From Antedon mediterranea (Eukaryota; Echinodermata; Crinoidea; Comatulida; Antedonidae), in the NCBI RefSeq assembly GCF_964355755.1, contig NC_092671.1:14116501-14180500 (forward strand): a stretch of 64,000 nt of DNA, given 5' to 3'. Position 1 is the stretch's first letter. Every line of letters starts with the position of its first letter. Below are positions 44,401-54,233 of this stretch, piece after piece. The notes below the pieces were generated by a model. It ran no database searches. It had not been told where the DNA came from and was given only the letters and a program-made list of their open reading frames with translations. Both the position numbers and the translations under genes were made by a program.

Positions 44401-47400
44401 TATGTAGGTTACCTGGCTCTGGGGATGATGATTATTTAGCTGATGGAGAAGGTATTAAAAGATTAAATAAAGTTGATTAATTTTGTCTAATAAAATGTGT
44501 GGAATATTCCATGATATTTTATACATTTTTTTTATACTATTATTTAGAGATGTATTGTCTCCCAAAACATAATATATAAATAAATAAGATTTATAAAAAG
44601 TTTTTTACTTCCACAGGAAAAAAACCCACAAATACACTGATTTTACTTATACGGAAGCAAAATAAGTTAGCCAAAGGGCTTTCAATCAACTACTTTTTTT
44701 CTTTATGTTTTCAGCTAAATAAATTGGTTTATATTGTTGGTCAAAGTGAATAACTATTCAATAAAAAAAATTGCCTATTCAAAAAATTTGTTTGGGTGGC
44801 AACAATCTTTAAACAATTGCCATCTGGTATATAACACTTTTTTCTACACTATCAAACTAGTTTGACAAAAAAAATATGGTAGTGATATGCCCAAATGTGG
44901 AAGTGATACAGTATGACATCATGTCCATATATGGGAACATCACATTTTTTTGTCGCATAACGTTTGATAGTGTAGACAGAGCTTTATAAAACCAAATTAC
45001 TAGTAATCGAACTTCCACAACTCAAATTTAGAGGAACATTTCTGGACATTTTTTTTTTACAGCTATGTCAACTATAGAGTTCCTTGTATCAGCAGAGGAT
45101 ATAGTAACCGAAGATAAAACGACTGATTCTAACCAACCAATTACAGCAGCAACTCTACCGAGTCAACCAATCCCACGACTTTTCATGGAAAGAAAAGGTA
45201 AAAGGCCTGTACTTTGAATAACCCATCCTTTAAAGGGGGATTCTGGGTTTAAAATTGCTTTTAAATATCGTTTATTTATTAAATAAAAAAAAATATAACA
45301 ATATAGACATGTCAGAATGAAGAAGTAATAACGAGAAATTTAAAAAATTAAATTTCATATACATTTTAGGGTAAATTCATGGAAAGTCTGTTTTTCAGCA
45401 GCTTAGGGAAGCTCATTAATATTCATGAGATATTCACAAAATCACGTCACCAGTGGATTCCAAACTCGCGACGTCATGTACGTTGTGTTTGTCAACTAGG
45501 CCTAATTTACATCTCTCTTCCCTGTCAAACGACGACCACCCGATCATTGTGAAATACATTTTTTGTAGATTTTCTAAGCTAGGCCTAAAGTGTAATAATA
45601 ACAGTAGTAGCATATATTTATTTGACATTTAATGAAATACAAAATTTAGTACAGATTACGGAGTCATAAAGTATACTATTTTTATACCTCTATAGTACAG
45701 ATCGTATTATCGGCTTCACGTACAATACTACTCTAGGCCTAGCCTAATGGGCGAGAGCCATTCTGACTATAGGGATTCCATGCCACGATGGCTACGTTAA
45801 AACAATGGGGCCCATGGGCCTAGCTAGCCTACTACTACTAGACGATTCGCCCATAAATAACAAAACCCATCCTATCAACCAAAACTCCTAAACAATCTAA
45901 ACCTAAAACGTTCTACAAAATCGGCTGTAAATATTGAAGCAAAACAAGGTCCGATCGCCGTCCACATGTATGGTGTCCCGATCGTCTAAGTAGGCCTAAA
46001 ATAGGCTTAGTTTACTCTCCAAAAAAGCGGATACTCATGCATCAAGCAAGTAGACCAGGTAGTAGGAAGGAGATCTAGCTGATCCGGCCCAGTTAAAAAT
46101 TGAGCTAGCTATAGTGTAGTAGACCCTATGCGAATTGATACTACCAGGCCTTTTACTATAGGCTGCACTACAAAAATATTCCAACTCTCTCATTCGAGCT
46201 ATATTATCTATACCATTCCGGTAGGTCGAGTCGACCTTCAATCAAATACTGTACATCGTTCATGTTGTGATTATAGACGGGGTATACTCGACCCGACCAG
46301 TTTGGTATTGTATATTGTATCTGCTTATCACGTGACGATGCCAGGCATGGTGGGCAGCAGAGAGAGCACGTGTATCGTCGTCTCGCTCGATCGATCCTCA
46401 GCAGGAGGAATGTACAGTATACGTTACGCTTCATTGATTTTGATTTTTCGTCGGTGCGAAAATCGGCAAACGTAAAGTGCAAACATATCTAATTTTTCAC
46501 TGTTTTGATGAATTTTCATAAAAAATTGACTTTATAAATGGGAAGACCGACTAATATTACATCAGATAAGTATAATTTTACAAAAGTAATTGATATGGTT
46601 AATGATAACGAGTCGTCGGAAGATGGACCATTTCACGAATTTCCTATTTTGTAACCACAGTGTGATTTTGCCGTAGCTGCACTTGTAATCTGGCCTGATT
46701 TCACAGCCTTCGTTCTGCTTCACTGGGTGCTTATATAAATTGAAACTTTTACCGTTCAAGAGACAAACAAATATATTTTACATTTTTTACTATTCGGTTT
46801 AAACCCGGAACCCCCCTTTAAGACACCCCTATTCAGTTACTCTTCTGTGAAACAAGGGCCAATATATGTTTTAACACTATGTTAAAAACATATTGTGTGA
46901 TATTTGTTCAGTAGCACTGACGAGTATTTTTCCTCCTCAATTTTCTTAATGTAACTGCCATTTATCTGTAAATCTTTTTATCCGCACCGATCAATGTTAA
47001 TACAAGCTACATTCTATTTAAGACCTTTAGTTTGTGAAATTTTGTTAACACATTTGGAGTTAATACTGTTAAATCCAAGCTCTAGAACTTCGATTTTTCT
47101 AAGATGCACTGATAACTGTAGATGTAAACATCTAAATGAACTAACAATTGAGAGACTTTGATCTGTTACAAATTGTATTTGTCAATGCAACCAAACACAA
47201 GTTACTAAACTTATGTTGTCCACTTTTTGAAATTGGTACAATTCATTTTAAATGCTAATTATTCTTATTTATTTGATTTTAGATGGATTTAAGAGTGAAG
47301 ATAAAGCAAAGATGGCAAAGAGGCGGCAAAAAGAGGAAATGCCGCAACCAATCACAAGCAAGACGACAACAGAAGTTGCAATTGTATGTCCATGTATTGC

Positions 47401-50400
47401 TTTTTTTTAATGGTTTTTAAAAGTTTTGTATAAATTAAAAAAAGGTTACACTTAAATTGTGTGACTTATTAATTGATGTGTAAATGATGCTTTGTTGATG
47501 TGTTGTTATTTTTTTTTATAATACAAAAAAAGATGATTTTATGCCAATAAAACAATTCATCTATATTTTAATAATAGGCAAGTTGAAAGTTTATCACTTG
47601 TCATAATCGGAATTTAAGTTCCTTATCAGTATTTAAGGACTGACAGACATTCAAATGTATTGTTAATATTTTTAGGCTGCTCATAAGATGTCTCTGACAT
47701 TATCTCTCTACTGTCACGGCTTGTTAGCAGGTTTTGCTCTGTGGCAGTGTATAGTTGTGTATTCATTAAGTCAAGGATACGATAGTCTACCGATTGATGG
47801 AGATACAAGTTTTTTAATTCACTACAGTTCTTTAGCGCAACCAACTTCAACTATTTATTACCTCCTGTTAGCCCTTTGCACTGTTTCAATTTTTGATAGG
47901 TAAGGTTACTTCTTTATTATTTATTAGATATGTATTTATACAATGGATATTTGTATCTTGCATCATATCAAATCCCTTTTTCCTTGCAATACTTTTTATT
48001 TAATCATGATAACTAATGATTATAGTAATCAACTGTTATATTATTATCATTAAAACATTCAATAAAACACCCCAGTCGTATTTTCCCCAGATTTTTGTGT
48101 TTTTTTTAAATGTCTGTCCTCATTTTCTGTCTGTAATTTTGTTATGAATTTATTTTTTTTAATGTATTTTGACATTCTTTATATTTTGATATTTTCATAT
48201 AATAATATATTGTATAAATCAACTAATTCAAAATTCAATAAAAGTATTTTATCTTTATGTAACAATTTCCTGTTAAATTCTATTTGTGGTTGATAACCTT
48301 TTAACATTTATTATCACTAGATTTGATGTAGCTAGACCTGACAAGAAACTTTTCAGAGCACTTTTAACATTTAAATCTGGTGCAATAGCAATCTTATGTA
48401 AGTTTAAAATAAATTATATCATCTATAATAACCAATTGTTTATATAGATCATTACTGATGATGATGTATGAGAAACGGTGAGCGTGTTTGTTATTCTCCA
48501 AATGTTACAAAGCTTCATGCAAATGGCTAGCATTTATTTATTGTACAGATATATCACTTTGTCTAACATCAAATAAAAATCATTATGTTTGTTACATACT
48601 TTGGCCTAGTTGTTATGAATAATACAGCTTTATGAATTAAGACTAGTTTTCATAAGGCCGATATGCTCTATCAGTGAAGCGAAGCCACTGTCACAAACAA
48701 AACGCAAAGACAAACTGATTCAACTGCAGATTTGCCAATTAAAATATATGAAATCTCTATGTATGTTCAAGTTTTTTATTATAATAATAATTAAGGAAAT
48801 TTAATAAGCATCAAATGAACATTTAATCATAGTACTATCAAAAGATGGAAAAAAAAAATGAATAGGTATAATACAAACTAATAATTGGTCATTGGTACTC
48901 TATTTTCCAAAGTATGCAATGCAGGTCAACTCTATTTTAAAATTACTTGAAATTGGATATACTACATTGAATGATTTCATTCCTTTGGCAATGTTGTTGT
49001 TATTCTCTCATTATTCAGTGCCTGAGAGATTTTAATGCCAATGAACTGCTTAAGACTTCACATGACATACACTAGACTACTCCCTATATAGTGTATTTCA
49101 ATTTCATTCATTTCATTTTCATAGTAACATTTATTTCCTTCATAATATACAAAATAAATAATATAATACAAAATTCATGATGAGAAGAAAGATATGGTAG
49201 TTAAAACAATACAATTTTTTTTTTCTCATCTTTAAAATGAATAAAACAATACAATTGTGTTGATGAAATTTAAATTAAAAGCAAAACCTAGTCTAGCTTA
49301 TTAATGTACATGTGTATATTACTGTTATTTACATTGGTTGTTTTAATTACTTTATCATTTATATAGTATTTTTGTGTTTTTTTTTTATCAGTGTATTTTT
49401 TAGCACTTATATTCAACGTTGCACTTGCTGCTGTTGACGACAGAATTAGCTTATTTACAGTGACCGATGTCGATTTCTGGTAAGCCACAACTAAAATCAT
49501 GGTCTACTTCAAGATTGTTTTATCAATCGCGTATTATTACAAATAATTAAAGATGTCCCCCTGAAAAAAATAATTCTTAAAACAATTTTTGTTCAATGTG
49601 CCATTTTTAATGTCACATTAGTTATGCACTTTGACCAATAAGTAGATCAAAACAAATATTATTTATCTGAAAAAACTGTAATTTAAAGCAAAAAAATAGT
49701 CAAATTGGCAACCAGGTTTTGGTTGAATTTAACCATTTATTTTGTCATTTTATAAGCGAAAATATTGATTAACTTGATTAAAACTACAAAATAACCTTAC
49801 ATATTCAATGATTGATTTTATACTGATTTTATTAATCTTCATTTTCATGTTTCTGAGAAACAATACATCTTTTAGTAGAAACTAATTTTTAAATTATTCT
49901 AGAATAGAGAGGCAGAGAACACAGAAATAGTCAGTGATGATGGCGAGTCATTACATTTGATGTATGAGCTGGCTCAGTGACATTTACATAACATTTACAC
50001 ATTTCTGAACGTTCTATATTAATTCATTTGCAAGTCAACATTGCATTTATTTTCAGCTTTGGTCATTGTTAAGAATAGTATAATGTGTTAATAATTAAGG
50101 CAGTGATTAATCTCAAATTTACTTTCCATGCATTTAAAGTGAATAATGAAATAAGCTTATTGAACTTATTGTTAGAGTTATTAACTTAAACAACTATTTA
50201 CTGATATATCTTTGATTTTGAGACCAAATATAATACAAACAAAAAAATTACAATATTATTTTGGGTTTTTTTAGTGACCCTCAAGATCATGAAGACACAC
50301 TATGGTAAGCCAAAGATTTCAATCATTCCAGTTTCAATAATAATACAAATCAATTTCAATAATAATCAATCAATTACATAGTTTGATGACAGAATACTTA

Positions 50401-52137
50401 CTCAAACATAGAATACAATATTATATGTATCCAGAATGTTCTTTGTGATATAAGATTTATTAAGCATACATATCCACTAATGCAGTAATGTCCGTAAACC
50501 TAACAAAACTACAAAATCTAGACAAAACCCATTGCATTCTAGACGCCTCTAAATTGTAATTATTGATAACCAATCAATGTCATAATTTTAGTAATGACAC
50601 AGTATATTTTTCATTACAGAATAAACAATTATCAACTGTAGAAATAGAGATACGTTGAAATGATTTATAGTGTTCTCCCCTTTTTTATTTATTAATTTCT
50701 TAACACTTTTTTTTTCTCACACATATGATTTACTTTCTTAATATATTTTCTAACCAACCATGAACCAACCAGTTTGCAATAACGAAGTGATAATTATACA
50801 TTTAATATATAATATTATATTCATATAGTAAAAATAAATTATTATGATTGTTGTTTTTATAGGCCACCTGATGATATTGAATCACGACTTTCAGCGTGGA
50901 GGGGTGTTAATCTTGTGAGGGCGCTACTTTCAATGTTTGGATGGTTATTAATAGCATTAGCTCCGATGACTGACTTCACAACTGGTAAGATTTCTGTCAA
51001 TTCTGTCTTAACATTACATGTGATTTTGCAGTTGATAATAAGATTTATTAAGCACACATATCCACTAATGCAGTAATGTCCGTAAACCTAAAAAAACTAC
51101 AAAATCTAGACAAAACCCATTGCATTCTAGCACAAAAATAACTCACATGTGTTCTCAGTTATGTGAGCATCTAACTAGTCAATTAACAACTATATAAAGT
51201 TATTATAATATCATTTTTCCATTTAATACAACTGTACCTGGTACTGTTGTTAATACAACTGTGTACCTGGTACTGTTGTTAATACAACTGTGTACCTGGT
51301 ACTGTTGTTAATACAACTGTGTACCTGGTACTGTTGTTAATACAACTGTGTACCTGGTACTGTTGTTAATACAACTGTGTACCTGGTACTGTTGTTAATA
51401 CAACTGTGTGCCTGGTACTGTTGTTAATACAACTGTGTGCCTGGTACTGTTGTTAATACAACTGTGTACCTGGTACTGTTGTTAATACAACTGTGTACCT
51501 GGTACTGTTGTTAATACAACTGTACCTGGTACTGTTGTTAATACAACTGTGTGCCTGGTACTGTTGTTAATACAACTGTGTACCTGGTACTGTTGTTAAT
51601 ACAACTGTGTACCTGGTACTGTTGTTAATACAACTGTGTACCTGGTACTGTTGTTAATACAACTGTGTACCTGGTACTGTTGTTAATACAACTGTGTACC
51701 TGGTACTGTTGTTAATACAACTGTGTACCTGGTACTGTTGTTAATACAACTGTACCTGGTACTGTTGTTAATACAACTATGTACCTGGTACTGTTGTTGG
51801 TCCCAGTCCTCCATAGAAATAGAAAGGCATACTATAAATTCTGTTACGTACTAGCAATTTTAAACATTAATAATGATCAACATTTAGTTGAATCATTTTT
51901 TTAATATACGGTCTGTAATTATTTGTTTCCATATACATCAATAAATGATATCCTTACTGTCATATATAATGCAGTTTTAGGTATTTTTTACTGAAAACCA
52001 TACAAATAAAGTAGAAATACATATTTAGTTTTAATTTACTTTCACTTTATTTTGTAGAGCATTTGTACGATAGTGAAGAACCATTGTGGGATGAACAACA
52101 ACAAACAGAGTTGCACCAGGTACAATCAAGCGCCTAG
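41352..52137 (+). CDS. TMEM237: TMEM237, ciliary transition-zone tetraspan membrane protein, 14 recognised exons
   Basis: Gene span. Exons 41352-41406, 42214-42264, 42375-42602, 43694-43804, 43922-44003, 44408-44451, 45063-45197, 47283-47383, 47676-47899, 48321-48397, 49392-49479, 50275-50304, 50863-50984 and 52058-52137 join in frame to TAG at 52135-52137. The N-terminal half is hydrophilic and Lys/Arg-rich with acidic patches; the C-terminal half has four hydrophobic helices (LYCHGLLAGFALWQCIVVYS; STIYYLLLALCTVSIFDR; GAIAILLYFLALIFNVALAA; NLVRALLSMFGWLLIALAP). C-H-G-x-L-A-G-x-A-x-W and Y-L-L-L-A-x-x-T-V-S-x-F-D-R are hallmarks of TMEM237, which is needed for the ciliary transition zone (Joubert syndrome gene in humans). 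The first coding exon is missing from the model. Confidence 0.9.
42214..42264 (+). CDS. TMEM237: TMEM237 exon (basic)
   Basis: 51 nt; acceptor tttttcatag, donor GAAG|gtaaaa; phase 1 in and out. Encodes VPSPSRKRVKSKKKLE, comparable to the Lys-rich N-terminal region of the family. Confidence 0.8.
42375..42602 (+). CDS. TMEM237: TMEM237 exon (acidic/basic linker)
   Basis: 228 nt; acceptor gtttttag, donor AAGAG|gtaaat; phase 1 in and out. Encodes DGRKRTRRKKRPTSGFD, then NTSRTSNGAPRRKR. An internal donor-like GAAG|gtgaga at 42530 would give a shorter in-phase form. Confidence 0.8.
43694..43804 (+). CDS. TMEM237: TMEM237 exon (basic)
   Basis: 111 nt; acceptor aacttcag, donor ATTG|gtgaga; phase 1 in and out. 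Encodes AARIQRIQRSVSDDGLAEI, then KKKRRPRSKL. Confidence 0.8.
43922..44003 (+). CDS. TMEM237: TMEM237 exon (Gly/Lys-rich)
   Basis: 82 nt; acceptor tttatatag, donor CCAAA|gtatgt; phase 1 in, phase 2 out. Encodes SEDDAITPTGKPPAGRGGKT, then KRKKTP. Confidence 0.8.
44408..44451 (+). CDS. TMEM237: TMEM237 exon (acidic)
   Basis: 44 nt; acceptor ttatgtag, donor GAAG|gtatta; phase 2 in, phase 1 out. Encodes LPGSGDDDYLADGE. Confidence 0.78.
44838..44986 (+). mobile_element. MITE family 1, copy C
   Basis: Left end TTTCTACACTATCAAACTAG, right end CGTTTGATAGTGTAGACAGA then GCTTT; interior CCCAAATGTGG and TTTTTTTGTCGCATAA. In a TMEM237 intron, ending about 76 bp before the next exon. Confidence 0.85.
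45063..45197 (+). CDS. TMEM237: TMEM237 exon
   Basis: 135 nt; acceptor tttttttacag, donor AAAAG|gtaaaa; phase 1 in and out. Encodes MSTIEFLVSAEDIVTEDKTT and ATLPSQPIPRLFMERK, matching the conserved S-Q-P-x-x-x-x-F-x-E/R-x-x region. Confidence 0.85.
45234..46817 (+). mobile_element. Inverted-repeat DNA element, 1.6 kb, TTAA target duplication
   Basis: Left end AGGGGGATTCTGGGTTTAAA, right end TTTAAACCCGGAACCCCCCT, pairing with two mismatches; TTAA at 45230-45233 and 46818-46821. TTAA duplication fits piggyBac or Kolobok-type elements. No transposase frame. Interior is GC-richer, with TAGGCCTA words and several short spurious frames. Lies in a TMEM237 intron, 36 bp after an exon. Confidence 0.85.
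47283..47383 (+). CDS. TMEM237: TMEM237 exon (cytoplasmic, before first helix)
   Basis: 101 nt; acceptor ttgattttag, donor GCAATT|gtatgt; phase 1 in, phase 0 out. Encodes DKAKMAKRRQKEEMPQPITS, then KTTTEVAI. Confidence 0.85.
47676..47899 (+). CDS. TMEM237: TMEM237 exon (first two transmembrane helices)
   Basis: 224 nt; acceptor atatttttag, donor GATAG|gtaagg; phase 0 in, phase 2 out. Encodes LYCHGLLAGFALWQCIVVYS, a loop with SSLAQPTS, and IYYLLLALCTVSIFDR. These are the most diagnostic motifs of the family. Confidence 0.93.
48321..48397 (+). CDS. TMEM237: TMEM237 exon (loop to third helix)
   Basis: 77 nt; acceptor ttatcactag, donor CTTAT|gtaagt; phase 2 in, phase 1 out. Encodes FDVARPDKKLFRALLTFKSG then AIAIL, the start of helix 3. 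Confidence 0.88.
49392..49479 (+). CDS. TMEM237: TMEM237 exon (third helix)
   Basis: 88 nt; acceptor ttttatcag, donor TTCTG|gtaagc; phase 1 in, phase 2 out. Encodes LYFLALIFNVALAAVDDRIS then LFTVTDVDF, matching the family's L-Y-F-x-A-L-I...D-R-I segment. Confidence 0.9.
50275..50304 (+). CDS. TMEM237: TMEM237 30-nt in-frame microexon
   Basis: Flanked by acceptor gtttttttag and donor TATG|gtaagc, phase 2 in and phase 2 out. Encodes CDPQDHEDTL in the loop between helices 3 and 4. Both inclusion and skipping keep the frame, so it may be a cassette exon. Confidence 0.7.
50449..50542 (+). repeat. Direct repeat, copy 1 (about 93 bp)
   Basis: ATAAGATTTATTAAGCATAC through CCATTGCATTCTAG recurs at 51038-51130 with few differences. 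The two copies flank the TMEM237 exon at 50863-50984. Confidence 0.85.
50863..50984 (+). CDS. TMEM237: TMEM237 exon (fourth helix)
   Basis: 122 nt; acceptor gtttttatag, donor AACTG|gtaaga; phase 2 in, phase 1 out. Encodes PPDDIESRLSAWRGVNLVRA then LLSMFGWLLIALAPMTDFTT. Confidence 0.9.
51038..51130 (+). repeat. Direct repeat, copy 2 (about 93 bp)
   Basis: Second copy of the 50449-50542 sequence, 589 bp downstream. Confidence 0.85.
51228..51795 (+). repeat. 29-bp minisatellite, about 19-20 units
   Basis: The unit is AATACAACTGTGTACCTGGT plus ACTGTTGTT (29 bp). A few units lack GT (27 bp) or read GTGCC for GTACC. In the last TMEM237 intron. Confidence 0.97.
52058..52137 (+). CDS. TMEM237: TMEM237 last coding exon
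   Basis: Acceptor attttgtag; phase 1 in; stop TAG at 52135-52137. Encodes HLYDSEEPLWDEQQQTELHQ then VQSSA, an acidic/polar tail as in the family. Confidence 0.88.
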
Positions 52138-52209
52138 TCTGAACTGACTTTGTTGTGGGGAGGTTTCAATTTGCAGAAACCAATGCATTGTGTTGTTTGT
52201 CATCACTTA

Positions 52210-52836
52210 AGGCCAATTTACACAGACGAGCGGTAACGGTAAGCGGTAATTGTAAGCGAAAAACCGCGTGGCTTTTCCCATTTACACAGCGCGCGGAGTT
52301 CGCGAACAGAGTGGTGGAAAGTAGGTGCGTGTAGGCCTCGAGGCTAATGCATGTTACAGTCACTGCTGGCCTGGATGTGACTGACTGTCAGTAGGCCTAG
52401 CACACACAGGCCTAAGTTTTAGAGGGAATTGTTGCCTAATAACGTACTAAAATGTATATTTTCTTTTCACTATCCTTATACGAACATTAGTCATCGTCGT
52501 AGGTGTTTGTATTTCTGAATAAAAAGAAGAAGAAACTATAGGCTAGGCCTACTACGGCACTCGTATTTATTGTCGTCTTTCACTCGACGGACGCAAACAA
52601 AATTTGTTGATAGATGACGTCATTTCAATCATGTCGTTGGTTGGCCAGAATCCATAATTACCGCGCGGTATTTTCACAAAATCGAATCTGTTTCGATCCT
52701 GAGCGGATTTCCGCTCAACCGCTCGTCCGCTCCGCGTTCTGTGTAAATGGTCATAAGAAATAACATAGATTCTATTTTTGCGTTTTCCGATCACCTTTAC
52801 CGCTTACCGTTACCGCTCGTCTGTGTAAATTGGCCT
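52210..52836 (+). mobile_element. MITE-like inverted-repeat element, 627 bp, TTA target duplication
   Basis: A perfect 36-bp terminal inverted repeat starts AGGCCAATTTACACAGACGA and continues GCGGTAACGGTAAGCG; TTA at 52207-52209 and 52837-52839. Fits PIF/Harbinger-type insertion. No transposase. It lies 72 bp past the TMEM237 stop, so within the likely 3' UTR. Confidence 0.9.
52518..52523 (+). promoter_or_regulatory. Candidate poly(A) signal AATAAA of TMEM237
   Basis: First canonical AATAAA after the stop at 52137; it lies inside the 52210-52836 element. Use is not shown by sequence alone. Confidence 0.4.
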
Positions 52837-52839
52837 TTA

Positions 52840-53920
52840 CAGTAGGCCTAGAGTCCATCAATACTTTGTACTGTCAAAGAAATCATGGGAGGAAGCACAC
52901 CTCAATGTCCCTGCATGTGAACATATGAATTAACATAGCATAACTAATATCTAGGTACTACTGTAGGTCATCAAAATTTGAATTCAAACAGATAATGTGC
53001 CAATTATTTTAATGTTTTCTTTCATGTTTTAATGTATGGAAACATTGGTAGCAACCACTGCTGTAAAACCTTGGCATACATTTTGCAATTTCAGTTTTAT
53101 ATATGTAGATTGTGATGTAAATTTTAATTGACGGACTATAGAGTACCACCAATGTTTTGTATATATTGCCTTGTACAGTACTTTTAAGAGTGTTACACCT
53201 TTTAACAACAAAGTCATTTTAATAATATTTATCATAGATATGTAGTGTTTTTATACAAAGCGTTACCACCAAATGTTTAAATTTGTATAAATTGATGTAC
53301 GTTTTAGTGGTTAGTATTGTGATATTATATATTTTAAATCTCTATACCAAGGCATTCCATGTTGTAGTGTAAGTAATAATTGTCTACTGTATCTTATTTA
53401 AAGCAATTGTAATAACCATCCAAACGTAAAATTCATTCCATAAAATTAGTTATGTTTCAATTAATGGAATATAATAGATCCAAATTCAAGGACCATTTTT
53501 CATGTCTTTTTAATCTTATCTCGAAACCAAAGCTTATTGCATAAAATAAGTTTATTAGAGGGAATACTGTAACATTAATGATTAACAAGAAAATACATTG
53601 GGACAATATACTATTTACTCCTTCACTATTCACTAAACTAAATTATATTTATTAGTGTCTAATGTTAAATTTAAGGGCATAATGGAATGTATAAATAATG
53701 CAAAAATATGAAGATTTTTTGTGAGTTGAGTCCAAAATTTACTACTAAACTACTTTGACACTATGATCCTTTTAAACCAATAATATATTTATATCTTAGC
53801 CTGTCTCATATGTTTAATTAAGCTCATACATTTATCGCATCATTGCACAAGTGTAATAAGTGCTACTTTAATTTAGTATGATGATTAATTATTAAAAATT
53901 AATTTATTACATCATTGGGC
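52840..53920. other. Intergenic, no feature seen
   Basis: AT-rich region between TMEM237 and the next convergent gene. The few open frames are short and without motifs. Confidence 0.4.
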
Positions 53921-54020
53921 AGTGGTAAAATAAATGGCTTGGCTTTGTCAATTTATCAAATGTTTTAAATATTTTGATAATAAACTTTACAAAACGTTTA
54001 CAGTTCTATTCTATCAAATC

Positions 54021-54026
54021 TTTATT
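54021..54026 (-). promoter_or_regulatory. Candidate poly(A) signal of the minus-strand gene
   Basis: TTTATT on the plus strand is AATAAA on the gene strand, about 62 nt after the TAA at 54090-54088. Confidence 0.45.
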
Positions 54027-54087
54027 ACTCTTTTTGAAATCACATTTGGAATGTTTAAATTGGTTTTTTTGTTTAACATTTACAAAA

Positions 54088-54233
54088 TTATTCACAGAAA
54101 CCGTGAATATGTTTATAACGACTCGATACATGTCTAATTTCCTGTTGTACTGGAAACTTCCGCGCATTTATAGATTGTTCGTAGATGTGTCGTCCACCGT
54201 AACGTCCGCCACTAGTTAACGTTGCATCAGTAG
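54088..54233 (-). CDS. Minus-strand gene, exon 4 (C-terminus)
   Basis: 146 nt; acceptor attatctttcag; phase 1 in. Encodes ATDATLTSGGRYGGRHIYEQ, ending in VSSRYKHIHGFCE and TAA. Start of the exon is set by the only phase-compatible acceptor. Confidence 0.7.

Noticed and set aside
46035-46482. Frames inside the TTAA element
   Set aside because: Short, overlapping on both strands, with no DDE transposase signature.
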